In this document: positions 1-7,795 of the stretch, piece after piece
How positions within the stretch are numbered: position 1 is the stretch's first letter
Layout: each line of letters opens with the position of its first letter
Assembly (NCBI GenBank): GCA_002336975.1
Contig: DDFA01000020.1
Span: 10,308-21,032, forward strand
Reading direction: 5' to 3'
Length of the DNA: 10,725 nucleotides
From: Phyllobacteriaceae bacterium UBA1940
GTDB lineage: Bacteria; Pseudomonadota; Alphaproteobacteria; Rhizobiales; Rhizobiaceae
Translations under genes and position numbers: made by a program
Notes under the pieces: generated by a model
Seen by the model: only the letters and a program-made list of their open reading frames with translations
Told to the model about the DNA's origin: nothing
Database searches by the model: none

Positions 1-1445
1 CGCGGCTGCCGCACCGCCCCGCCGCGCTGCTGCAATGGGAGGCGATCGTCAATGACGCGCTGGGAGCGCTGGCCGCGGTGCTTGCGTTCGTGGTGGTGCG
101 GGTGACGCGCGACGGCGGCGACGTGTCCGACGCGCTGTTGTGGACGGCCGGCGGTTTTCTGTTCGCGCTGGCGCTCGGCTATGGCGCGGGCCGCGGCCTC
201 GCCTGGGCGTTCCGCGTCGGCCGCGCGCCGGAATATATGAAGGTGCCGATCCTGTTCGCCTCCGTCATCGCCGTTTTTGCGGTGTCGGACCGGGTGACGC
301 ATGAAAGCGGCCTGCTGGCTGTGACGGTGATGGGTCTCGTCCTCGCCAACGCCAATCTGCCGAGCTACGAGGAAATACGCCGCTTCAAGGAATACGCGAC
401 GATCCTGCTGGTGTCGGGCGTGTTCATCCTGTTGTCGGCGCAGATGGACTTCGCCGCCATGGCGACGCTCGACTGGCGTTCGGCGCTGGGCATTACGCTG
501 GTGGTGCTGGTGGCGCGCCCGTTCACCGTGATGACGGCGCTGGCCGGCACGTCGATCCCGTTCAAGGAAAGGCTGCTGGTGGCGCTGACCGGACCGCGCG
601 GCGTGGTGCTGGTGGCGGTGTCGGGCCTGTTCGGCGAGCGGCTGGCGTCGATTGGCGTCGCCGACGGCGCATCGGTTCCGCCCTTGGCCTTTGCGTTTGT
701 CATCGTCACCGTGCTGGCCAACGGGTTCGGGCTCGCGCCGCTGGCGCGCTGGCTCGGCCTGTCGGGCAAGGAACCGCCGGGGCTGCTGATCGTCGGCGCA
801 TCGCCATTCGCGCTGGTGCTGGCCGAAGCGGTCAGGAAGACCGGCCTGCCCGTGCTGGTGGCCGACGACGACCCGGGCCGCACCCGGCCGCTGCGCGCTG
901 CCGGCGTCGCGGTGTTCCAGGGCGACATCCTGTCGGAAGCCGCCGAAACCTCGATCGAGATCGCCGGCTACGGCACGCTGATCGCGGCCACGCCCAACGA
1001 CGCCTACAACACGCTGGTGGCGACGAATTTCGTCCACCAGTTCGGCCGCAAGCAGATCTGGTCGGTGGCGCGCGAAAAGGCGGAACGTTCGGGCCATTCG
1101 CTGCCGCCCGCCCTGGAAAGCCAGACCTTGGGCGCCGGCCAGCCGCTGCGCGAACTCAACGAGGCGTTGGCCGCCGGATGGACCGTGCAACTCAGCCGGC
1201 TGACCGAGGAATTCGGTCTTGAAAAATGGCGCGAGACCAACCCGCGCGCCATGCCATTCGGACGGGTGTCGCCGGGCGGCGAATTGACGCTGTTGTCGGC
1301 GGCGACGCCGGCCAATGGCGGAAAGCCGCCTCCCGGCACCCGCATCCTGGCGGCGCTGCCGCCAAGGGCGTCGGAGGCGCGGGCCGCCGAACGCATCGCG
1401 CGGCGTAGCGGCGGCGGAGCCGAATCGACCGACGACGCAAGTTGA
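1..1445 (+). CDS. Cation/proton antiporter, CPA1 (NhaP-like) type with TrkA-N-like C-terminal domain; 5' end cut by window edge
   Basis: The reading frame is open from base 3, and bases 1-2 belong to a split codon, so the start lies outside the window. The GTG at 78 is therefore an internal codon. About 480 residues are visible. The first ones carry the motif WEAIVNDALG, which resembles the EGESLLND segment of NhaP-type sodium/proton exchangers. Several hydrophobic membrane segments follow, with the conserved-looking ARPFTV and TGPRGVV stretches, up to about base 765. A cytosolic Rossmann-like TrkA-N/RCK domain begins near base 780 (LLIVGASPFALVLAEA, then VLVADDDPGR and TLIAATPNDAYNTLVA). It probably gates transport by sensing a nucleotide or other ligand. 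The glycine loop reads GASPFA rather than GxGxxG, so nucleotide binding is uncertain. The expected role is export of sodium or potassium in exchange for protons at the inner membrane. Ion specificity cannot be read from the sequence. The C-terminal 50 residues are low-complexity Ala/Gly/Pro-rich. Confidence 0.85.
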   Translation, partial: RLPHRPAALLQWEAIVNDALGALAAVLAFVVVRVTRDGGDVSDALLWTAGGFLFALALGYGAGRGLAWAFRVGRAPEYMKVPILFASVIAVFAVSDRVTHESGLLAVTVMGLVLANANLPSYEEIRRFKEYATILLVSGVFILLSAQMDFAAMATLDWRSALGITLVVLVARPFTVMTALAGTSIPFKERLLVALTGPRGVVLVAVSGLFGERLASIGVADGASVPPLAFAFVIVTVLANGFGLAPLARWLGLSGKEPPGLLIVGASPFALVLAEAVRKTGLPVLVADDDPGRTRPLRAAGVAVFQGDILSEAAETSIEIAGYGTLIAATPNDAYNTLVATNFVHQFGRKQIWSVAREKAERSGHSLPPALESQTLGAGQPLRELNEALAAGWTVQLSRLTEEFGLEKWRETNPRAMPFGRVSPGGELTLLSAATPANGGKPPPGTRILAALPPRASEARAAERIARRSGGGAESTDDAS

Positions 1446-1446
1446 G

Positions 1447-1477
1447 CTTGTGGCGCCGCCGAGGTTTGTGTCCTAGT
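1447..1477 (+). promoter_or_regulatory. Possible promoter for the ABM-GST-ureE unit
   Basis: The 62-base gap after the antiporter gene holds CTTGTG (1447-1452) and, 19 bases on, CCTAGT (1472-1477). These loosely match the rhizobial sigma-70 pattern CTTGAC-N17-CTATAT. The spacing is long and both boxes are imperfect, so this is a weak call. It is listed because the gap is the only place before 1508 where the downstream unit could have its own promoter. Confidence 0.25.
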
Positions 1478-1507
1478 CTTGCTCCTGGAACATAGAGGGC
1501 CGCCACG

Positions 1508-1804
1508 ATGATCTACGTCATCGCCACGATCGAGCTGAAGCCGGGTTCGCTGGACGCGGTGCGCGCCGCGGCCGGCGCGGTGCGCGCCGAAACCTTGCTA
1601 GAGGACGGCTGCATCTCCTATGAGCTGTTTTCGAGCCTGGCCAATCCCGACAGGCTTGTCGTGGTCGAGCAATGGGACACGCGTGAGGCGCTGACCGTCC
1701 ATTCGAGGACGCCGCATCTCAAGGCCTGGCGCGAGGCCAGCGCGCCGTTCACATTGTCGCGCGCCATCGAGATCGTTCATCCCCAGCAGGTGGAGCAATT
1801 CTGA
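1508..1804 (+). CDS. Small ABM-domain protein, putative quinol monooxygenase (YgiN-like)
   Basis: The 98-residue product fills one antibiotic-biosynthesis-monooxygenase (ABM) domain, a ferredoxin-like dimeric alpha/beta barrel. Visible family features are the start IYVIATIELKPG, the central EDGCISYELF (typical GCxxYxL), the strand VVVEQWDTREAL, and the following His in VHSRTPHL. Members are cofactor-free oxygenases or heme/quinone-handling proteins; E. coli YgiN oxidises menadiol. The substrate here is unknown. The start is supported by GAGG at 1495-1498, nine bases upstream of the ATG. The stop overlaps the next ATG as TGATG, so the downstream glutathione transferase is probably translationally coupled. 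With that neighbour, a role in handling quinones or other electrophiles is plausible, but this is inference. Confidence 0.82.
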   Translation: MIYVIATIELKPGSLDAVRAAAGAVRAETLLEDGCISYELFSSLANPDRLVVVEQWDTREALTVHSRTPHLKAWREASAPFTLSRAIEIVHPQQVEQF

Positions 1805-2415
1805 TGTATCAGGCGGTCGGATCGCCCGGATCGCGGCTTACCCGCGTCACATGGATGCTGGAAGAGCTTGGCGAGCCCTACCAGATCGTCAAGACCAAGA
1901 TGCACACCGACCTGATGCGCCACTACAATCCGACCGGCAAGATGCCGGCGCTGGTCGACGGCGAGATCGTGGTCACCGATTCGGCGGCGATCTGCGCCTA
2001 TCTGTCGGAGAAACACGCCGACAAGGGACTGGGTCCGAACCCGGGCCTGGCCGGCCGCGCCGAGATGATGAGCTGGATGATCTACGCCCAGGCCGAATTC
2101 GAGCCGCCGATGTGGAACAAGCTGAAACACAGGCTGATCCTGCCCGACAATCTGCGCGCCGAAATCGGCGCATGGGTGGCGCATGAGTTCGCGGCGGAAG
2201 AAAAGGCGCTGGAAGCCAAGCTTCGCGGCCGCGACTATGCGCTGGGCGACCGGTTTTCCGCCGTCGATGTGGTGCTCGGCCATTGCGGGCAGTGGTCGCG
2301 CAGCGGCAAGTTCGAGGCGAAATCGCCCGTCGTCGCCGCCTATTTTGACCGGGTGCTGTCGCGCCCGGCGCTGGCGCGGGCGCAGGCGCGTGAAAAGGAA
2401 GCAGCCGCAGCATGA
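1804..2415 (+). CDS. Glutathione S-transferase family protein
   Basis: The 203-residue protein has the two-domain GST layout. The N-terminal thioredoxin-like domain (about residues 1-75) has SPGSRLTRV near the active site, the cis-proline segment GKMPALVDG (Pro48) and the glutathione gamma-glutamyl contact TDSAA (Asp59-Ser60). The all-helical C-terminal domain carries the N-capping box in DRFSAVD (Ser152, Asp155). Such enzymes conjugate or reduce electrophiles with glutathione in the cytosol. The catalytic residue is probably a serine in SPGS, but class and substrate are not decided. The start has a good ribosome binding site (GGAG, 1792-1795) eight bases upstream. The ATG overlaps the stop of the ABM gene by one base, and the 3' end overlaps ureE by four (ATGA), so three genes form one tightly coupled unit. 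Confidence 0.88.
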   Translation: MYQAVGSPGSRLTRVTWMLEELGEPYQIVKTKMHTDLMRHYNPTGKMPALVDGEIVVTDSAAICAYLSEKHADKGLGPNPGLAGRAEMMSWMIYAQAEFEPPMWNKLKHRLILPDNLRAEIGAWVAHEFAAEEKALEAKLRGRDYALGDRFSAVDVVLGHCGQWSRSGKFEAKSPVVAAYFDRVLSRPALARAQAREKEAAAA

Positions 2416-3041
2416 AACTGTCGCTCAACGCCGACTTCACCAAAATGCCACGCGCCGGCAAGCTTGTCCGCGCCGCCGACCTGCCGGCGCAGGCCGAACA
2501 GGTCGTTCCCTTCGATGTGGCGGTGCTCGACCATGAGGGCCGCACGATCCGCCGACGGGTGGTCGAACTGGCGCATGGCGACAAGATCCTCGTCGACCTA
2601 CTGGAACCGGCGAAGCTTGAGCAGAACGACGTCCTGGTGCTGGACGACGGACGCCATGTCGAGATCATCGCCGCCGAAGAAGACGTCTACGAGGTGACGG
2701 CGCGCGACGCCGGCCATCTGGCCGAGCTCGCCTGGCGGCTCGGCGGCGCGCATGTCGACGCCGAGTTCCGGCCGGACCGGATCCTGCTGGCGCGCAACGT
2801 CGCGGTGAAGGATGCGCTGGAACAGCTGGGCGCGACCGTTCGCGAGATCAGCGAACCGTTCGACCCGCTGCATGGCGGCCATCACCACGGCCACGGGCAT
2901 CACGATCACGAGCACGATCATGGGCACGAGCACGATCACGGGCACGACCATGGACATGGGCATCACGACCATGCTCACGGCGAGGCAGACAGGTTCGGCC
3001 GCCTGCCCGGCGACCCGCATTACGGTCACAACCATCCGTGA
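2412..3041 (+). CDS. ureE: UreE-like nickel metallochaperone (urease accessory protein) with long His-rich tail
   Basis: The 209-residue product has an N-terminal peptide-binding-like domain (about 1-80) and a ferredoxin-like metal-binding domain. The latter contains LAWRLGGAH (His114, matching the conserved dimer-interface metal ligand of UreE) and VREISEPFDPLHGG, close to the family pattern VxExxxPFxPExGAY. The tail from His154 is extremely His-rich: 20 His in 37 residues (154-190), alternating with Gly, Asp and Glu, and three more near the C-terminus. UreE dimers deliver nickel to the urease active site through UreG, and His tails store extra Ni or Zn. The start overlaps the GST stop as ATGA. 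Oddly, no urease subunit or UreF/UreG/UreD gene is in the window. It may serve a urease cluster elsewhere or act as a general metal buffer. The family call is firm; the partner is inferred. Confidence 0.87.
   Translation: MKLSLNADFTKMPRAGKLVRAADLPAQAEQVVPFDVAVLDHEGRTIRRRVVELAHGDKILVDLLEPAKLEQNDVLVLDDGRHVEIIAAEEDVYEVTARDAGHLAELAWRLGGAHVDAEFRPDRILLARNVAVKDALEQLGATVREISEPFDPLHGGHHHGHGHHDHEHDHGHEHDHGHDHGHGHHDHAHGEADRFGRLPGDPHYGHNHP
2907..2960. repeat. Three tandem 18-base units inside the ureE His tail
   Basis: Units at 2907-2924, 2925-2942 and 2943-2960 start with CACGA and end in GGG. The first two differ by one base (T/C near the end) and both encode HEHDHG. The third is more diverged and encodes HDHGHG. 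The surrounding His/Gly/Asp codons extend the low-complexity zone to about 2871-2981. The repeat keeps the reading frame, so copy-number change would only lengthen or shorten the metal-binding tail. Confidence 0.85.
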
Positions 3042-3076
3042 GTGCTTGGCGCGGCGGCGTCTATTTCTGAAATGCC

Positions 3077-3694
3077 CTACGAGTGGGCAAAAATGTCCTG
3101 CTCGTCCCAGCCCATCAGGTCAAGTTTCGCCCGCGTCGGCAGGAACCTGAAGCAGGCGTCGGCCTCCGCGGCGCGCCCGTCGCGCTCCAGCCTCTGGCTG
3201 AGCGCATCGCGCAGCCGGTGCAGGTAGAGCACGTCGGAGGCCGCATATTCGAGCTGTTCGGCGCTGAGCTTGTCCGCCGCCCAGTCCGACGATTGCTGCA
3301 CCTTGGACAGGCTGACGCCGAGCATTTCGGCGCACAGATCCTTCAGCCCGTGCCGGTCGGTATAGGTGCGCACCAGCCGCGAGGCGATCTTGGTGCAGAA
3401 TACCGGCTGCGGCATGACGCCGAATGCGTGGTAGAGCACCGCCAGGTCGAAGCGGCCGAAATGGAACAGTTTCGTCACTTTGCGGTTCTTCAACAGCGAA
3501 ACCAGGTTCGGCGCGCGCTTCTGCCCCGGCGCGATCTGGATGACGTCGGCGCTGCCGTCGCCGGGCGACAACTGCACCACGCAGAGCCGGTCGCGATGCG
3601 GGTTCAGCCCCAGCGTCTCGGTGTCGATGGCGACCGCGTCGACGTCGTAATGTTTCAGGTCCGGCAGGTCGCCGCGATGGAATCGGATGGTCAC
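3077..3694 (-). CDS. nrnC: NrnC-type nano-RNase (DEDDy 3'-5' exonuclease, RNase D-like domain only)
   Basis: The 205-residue protein is a single DEDDy exonuclease domain without the HRDC domains of full-length RNase D. Catalytic motifs are AIDTETLGL (Asp24, Glu26; ExoI), FHFGRFDLAVL (Asp83; ExoII) and YAASDVLYL (Tyr150, Asp154; ExoIII with the DEDDy tyrosine). Length and the start TIRFHRGDLP fit the alphaproteobacterial NrnC family known from Bartonella, Brucella and Agrobacterium. NrnC forms ring-like octamers and cleaves 2-5-mers and dinucleotides such as pGpG, replacing oligoribonuclease Orn. It therefore acts at the last step of RNA decay and of cyclic-di-GMP breakdown. The start is GTG, four bases after the stop of the M20 peptidase gene, with AAAGG (3703-3707) eight bases upstream. 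The older name would be ribonuclease D. The gene converges on ureE with a 35-base gap. Confidence 0.9.
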   Translation of the reverse strand: MTIRFHRGDLPDLKHYDVDAVAIDTETLGLNPHRDRLCVVQLSPGDGSADVIQIAPGQKRAPNLVSLLKNRKVTKLFHFGRFDLAVLYHAFGVMPQPVFCTKIASRLVRTYTDRHGLKDLCAEMLGVSLSKVQQSSDWAADKLSAEQLEYAASDVLYLHRLRDALSQRLERDGRAAEADACFRFLPTRAKLDLMGWDEQDIFAHS

Positions 3695-3698
3695 GGCG

Positions 3699-5084
3699 TC
3701 AGCCTTTCGAAATGGCGTCGAGGATGCGGGCCCAGGAACGCTGGCCCTTGTGGAAGGAGCTCAGGTCGTATTTCTCGTTCGGCGAGTGGATGCAGTCGTC
3801 GTCGAGCCCGAAGCCGACCAGCAGCGACTCCATGCCGAGCACCCGCTTGAAGTCGCCGACGATCGGGATCGAGCCGCCCATGGCGGTGACGACGGTGGGC
3901 TTCGGCCATTCGTCCGACAGCGCCGCCTTGGCTTTCGACAGGAAGGGCGAATCGTAGGAAAGCTGTAGCGCCGGTGAGCCGCCGTGCTCCTCGAACTCCA
4001 CCGTGCAGTCTGCCGGAATGCGTTCGCGCACGAAGGCGCGGAAGGCCTCCCTGATCTTGACCGGGTCCTGCTTGTGCACCAGGCGGAACGAGATTTTTGA
4101 CGACGCCTGCGCCGCGATCACCGTCTTGAAGCCGGCCCCGGTGTAACCGCCGGTGACCCCGTTGAACTCGGCGGTCGGGCGCGCCCAGACCAGTTCGTGC
4201 AGCGAGCGGCCCTTTTCGCCCGACGGGATCGACAGGCCGACGGGCCCGAGGAAGGTTTCGAACGTCTCGCCCAGATTGTTCCACTGCGCCAGCACCTGCG
4301 AGGGGGTTTCCTCGACGCCGTCATAGAAGCCGGGAATGGTGACGCGGCCGGTCTCGTCGTGCACATCGGCCAGGATCTTCGCCAGGATGCGGATCGGGTT
4401 GGCGGCGGCTCCGCCATACATGCCCGAATGCAGGTCGCGATTGGCCGCCTTGACGGTGATCTCCTCGCCGACCAGGCCGCGCAGCGCGACGCAGATCGAC
4501 GGCGTCTCGCGGTTCTGCATGCCGGTGTCGCACACCATGGCGAAATCGGCCGTCAGTTCCTTTGCGTTGGCGTCGAGGAAAGGTTTCAGCGACCGCGAAC
4601 CGGATTCCTCCTCGCCCTCGAACAGGATGGTCACCTCGCATGGCAGTTGCCCGTGCACCTGCTTGTAGGCGCGGCACGCCTCGACAAAGGTCATCAACTG
4701 TCCCTTGTCATCGGCCGAGCCGCGACCGGTGATGACCTTGACGCTGTCGATCTCCTTGACCTTGGCCTCGAACGGATCGTCGCGCCAGAGATTCAGCGGG
4801 TCGACCGGTTGCACGTCGTAGTGACCGTAGAACAGGATGTGCGGCGCGTCCTTCGGGCCGGCGTGGTGGCCTACCACCATCGGGTGGCCTTCGGTGTCGC
4901 GCAGGCTTGCCTCGAAGCCGATCGACTTCAGGTCGGCCACCAGCCATTCGGCGGCGCAGCGGCAGTCCGCGGCATAGGCCGGATCGGTCGAGATCGAGGG
5001 GATCTTCACCAGGTCGAACAGCCGTTTGAGGCTGGCGTCGAGATTCTTGTCGAGCGTGTCGAGCACGGGAGCAATTGCGGTCAT
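3699..5084 (-). CDS. M20-family metallopeptidase, CNDP/DapE-like dipeptidase
   Basis: The 461-residue cytosolic enzyme has the di-zinc catalytic domain of the M20 family: YGHYDVQPV (His88, Asp90), SADDKGQ (bridging Asp125), EGEEESGS (general base Glu159, metal ligand Glu160), VCDTG (Asp186) and CIHSPNE (His433). A dimerisation (lid) domain is inserted at about residues 205-365 and contains DLHSGMYGG (His219), a histidine that reaches the partner subunit in carnosinase-type enzymes. Length and motifs resemble cytosolic non-specific dipeptidases (CNDP2 type) more than the shorter DapE. The likely reaction is hydrolysis of dipeptides; substrate range is unknown. I chose the ATG at 5084 because GTGAG lies about eight bases upstream. 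An in-frame GTG at 5096 would add four residues. nrnC follows after four bases, so the two are probably co-transcribed. Confidence 0.88.
   Translation of the reverse strand: MTAIAPVLDTLDKNLDASLKRLFDLVKIPSISTDPAYAADCRCAAEWLVADLKSIGFEASLRDTEGHPMVVGHHAGPKDAPHILFYGHYDVQPVDPLNLWRDDPFEAKVKEIDSVKVITGRGSADDKGQLMTFVEACRAYKQVHGQLPCEVTILFEGEEESGSRSLKPFLDANAKELTADFAMVCDTGMQNRETPSICVALRGLVGEEITVKAANRDLHSGMYGGAAANPIRILAKILADVHDETGRVTIPGFYDGVEETPSQVLAQWNNLGETFETFLGPVGLSIPSGEKGRSLHELVWARPTAEFNGVTGGYTGAGFKTVIAAQASSKISFRLVHKQDPVKIREAFRAFVRERIPADCTVEFEEHGGSPALQLSYDSPFLSKAKAALSDEWPKPTVVTAMGGSIPIVGDFKRVLGMESLLVGFGLDDDCIHSPNEKYDLSSFHKGQRSWARILDAISKG
3703..3707 (-). promoter_or_regulatory. Ribosome binding site deciding the GTG start of nrnC
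   Basis: On the minus strand AAAGG lies eight bases upstream of the GTG at 3694, within the last codons of the M20 peptidase gene. No ATG near the domain start competes with it, and the encoded beginning TIRFHRGDLP matches the NrnC family start. Confidence 0.5.
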
Positions 5085-5103
5085 CTGAAATCTCACGGTT
5101 GAA

Positions 5104-5129
5104 GGCGCGACCCTAGTTGGTGTCGCGCC
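5104..5129 (-). terminator. Perfect 8-base inverted repeat between corC and the dipeptidase gene; terminator or leader hairpin
   Basis: GGCGCGAC (5104-5111) and GTCGCGCC (5122-5129) are exact reverse complements around a 10-base loop. The hairpin lies 35 bases past the corC stop and 19 bases before the dipeptidase ATG, both on the minus strand. The stem is strong, but only TT then CAA follows it, so it is not a classical intrinsic terminator. It could also be a leader hairpin or an operator. It is the only clear dyad in the 79-base gap. Confidence 0.4.
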
Positions 5130-5163
5130 GGGATGGAACAGTCAGCTTGCGAAAACCGGTGGC

Positions 5164-6222
5164 TCAGTCGTCCGAGGCCGGCGCAGCCTGATCGTCCTTG
5201 GGCGTCTTGCGCCGCTCGGCGGCGCGGACGCGCACGATCCTGACCCGCTTGACCCGGCGGGGATCGGCGTCAAGCACCTGGATCTCGAACCCGGGAATGG
5301 TCCGCACCACCTCTCCGCGCACCGGGATGCGGCCGAGCGTCGAAAAGATCATGCCGCCGATGGTGTCGACATATTCGCCGTGCTCGCCGGGGGCGAAATC
5401 CGAACCCAGCCGTTCGGCCACCTCGTCCAACTCCGCCTTGGCGTCGACGACAAAGACGCCGTCGCCGGTTTCGGTGATCATCGGCTCGTCGTCGTCGTCA
5501 TGCTCGTCCTCGATGTCGCCGACGACCATCTCGACGATGTCCTCCAGCGACACCAGCCCGTCGGTGCCGCCATATTCGTCGATGACCAGCGCGATCTGGG
5601 TGCGGCTCGCCTGCATTCGCGCCATCAGGTCGCCCGCCAGCATGGAGGCCGGCACGAACAGCACCGGGCGGGTGATGCCGAGTTCGCCGATCGGACGCTT
5701 CAGGTCGACATTGGCGAGGTCGAGCCCGGCGGCGGGCGCGGCGCGGCGAGCCTTGCCCTTCTTCTGCTTGGCGGTGCGGGTGACGAAGCCCATCACGTCG
5801 CGGATGTGGATCATGCCGCGCGGATCGTCCAGCGTCTCGGCATAGAGCGGCATGCGCGAATGGCCCGACTCCTCGAACGCTTCCAGCACGTCGGCCAGCG
5901 GCGTCGCGATCTCGATGGCGCGGATGTCGGGACGCGGGATCATCACATCCTCGACGCGCACCTCGCGCAGCCGCAGGATGTTGTTGAGCATCGCCCGCTC
6001 GGCCGGCGTGAAGGATTCGGCCTCGGTCGTGGTTTCCGACAGCGCGTCGGCCAGATCCTCGCGCAACGTGGTGCCGCCGCGCCGGAACAGTTGTGCTATG
6101 TTGTCAAACAAAGAGACGCGGGGCGTCTGCGGCCGCGCGGCGGTACTTTGCGGATCGCCGTCCGCGTCTGGCGCCGCGCTCCGCTCAGGCGTGGAGGCGG
6201 CGGGGGTCGATCGATCGCTCAT
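5164..6222 (-). CDS. corC: CorC/YbeX-like CBS-domain protein (HlyC/CorC family)
   Basis: The 352-residue protein has the short CorC/YbeX layout without a DUF21 membrane domain. A variable Pro/Ala/Ser-rich N-terminus (1-45) is followed by a helix (LREDLADAL), a CBS pair (about 90-150 and 180-240) with VEDVMIPR and [20 protein letters not shown], an acidic stretch [10 protein letters not shown] (238-247), and the C-terminal CorC_HlyC domain (about 250-335) with [10 protein letters not shown]. The family is linked to magnesium/cobalt homeostasis, and E. coli YbeX is linked to ribosome metabolism together with YbeY and YbeZ. A basic/Ala insert (about 152-167, [15 protein letters not shown]) lies between the CBS motifs. 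The frame stays open upstream to 6528, but the ATG at 6222 overlaps the ybeY stop by four bases (ATGA), and the extra part lies over ybeY. Named hemolysin C in some annotations, but a hemolytic role is not supported. Confidence 0.9.
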   Translation of the reverse strand: MSDRSTPAASTPERSAAPDADGDPQSTAARPQTPRVSLFDNIAQLFRRGGTTLREDLADALSETTTEAESFTPAERAMLNNILRLREVRVEDVMIPRPDIRAIEIATPLADVLEAFEESGHSRMPLYAETLDDPRGMIHIRDVMGFVTRTAKQKKGKARRAAPAAGLDLANVDLKRPIGELGITRPVLFVPASMLAGDLMARMQASRTQIALVIDEYGGTDGLVSLEDIVEMVVGDIEDEHDDDDEPMITETGDGVFVVDAKAELDEVAERLGSDFAPGEHGEYVDTIGGMIFSTLGRIPVRGEVVRTIPGFEIQVLDADPRRVKRVRIVRVRAAERRKTPKDDQAAPASDD

Positions 6223-6736
6223 TCTGGATGATCCGATACCGCATAGGGGTCCGGGATGGCAAGCCTTGCGAGAATGCGCCGTTCGGCCGCCTCCATCGCC
6301 TCGGCCTCGCCGTCGTCCTCGTGGTCGTGGCCGAGCAGGTGCAGGAACCCGTGCACCACGAGGTGGGTCAGATGATGGTCGAGCGGCTTCGCCTCTGCGG
6401 CAGCCTCCGCCACGATCGTCTCGCGGGCGATCACAATGTCGCCCAGCATCGGCGGCACGACGCCGCCCGGCTTGACCGCAAAGGCTGGAAACGACAGTAC
6501 ATTGGTCGGCTTGTCCTTGCCGCGCCACTCGGCGTTGAGCGCGCGGATCGAGGCGTCGTCGGTGAACAGCAGGCCGAGTTCGCTCTGACCCTTGAGCCCC
6601 AATTCGGCTGTCGCCGCCGCGACCGCCTTGCGGGCGAGCGCGCCGAGCGCGCGCTCAGGACCCCAGTCGCCGGCCTCGACCGAGATGTCGAGCGAGACCC
6701 GCAACGGGCCCGGCGCCGTTTTCGGGGGTTTGGTCA

Positions 6737-6737
<1 letters not shown>
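6219..6737 (-). CDS. ybeY: Endoribonuclease YbeY (rRNA maturation factor)
   Basis: The 172-residue protein shows the UPF0054 signature [11 protein letters not shown], with zinc ligands expected at His129, His133 and His139. It also has the conserved [18 protein letters not shown] segment, including Arg72, equivalent to the functionally important arginine of other YbeY proteins. YbeY is a single-strand-specific RNase needed for 16S rRNA 3' end maturation and late 70S ribosome quality control, and in rhizobia it also affects small-RNA regulation. The ATG overlaps the phoH stop (TGATG), and the 3' end overlaps corC by four bases. This gives the classic phoH-ybeY-ybeX order and implies coupled translation. 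Length is slightly above the E. coli protein because of the N-terminal [10 protein letters not shown] extension. Confidence 0.95.
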
Positions 6738-7768
<1,031 letters not shown>

Positions 7769-7774
7769 ACCTAT

Positions 7775-7778
7775 CTCC
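7775..7778 (-). promoter_or_regulatory. Ribosome binding site deciding the TTG start of phoH
   Basis: On the minus strand GGAG lies six bases before TTG (7768), inside the 27-base miaB-phoH gap. The alternative ATG at 7720 is preceded by GGGGCGTCCGAC, which offers no comparable site at proper spacing. The TTG is therefore preferred. Confidence 0.55.
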
Positions 7779-7795
7779 AGTTCAGCGCCTGCCGC

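Noticed and set aside
2871..2981. The repetitive His-codon zone, considered as a CRISPR-like or regulatory repeat
   Set aside because: The units are contiguous, in frame and fully explained by the His-rich tail of UreE; there are no spacers.
3073..3089. Short stem TGCCC/GGGCA at the ureE-nrnC convergence, considered as a shared terminator
   Set aside because: The stem is only five base pairs with a seven-base loop, and it includes the nrnC stop codon. A-runs and T-runs are not placed to terminate both genes convincingly.
4197..5102. A 301-codon plus-strand open frame opposite the M20 peptidase
   Set aside because: Antisense to a gene with all metal ligands in place; composition is typical of a GC-rich shadow frame.
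6223..6528. Upstream extension of corC in the same frame
   Set aside because: The extension overlaps ybeY fully and has Arg/Gly/Ala-rich sequence without family similarity. The ATG at 6222 gives the usual ATGA overlap and a CorC-like N-terminus.
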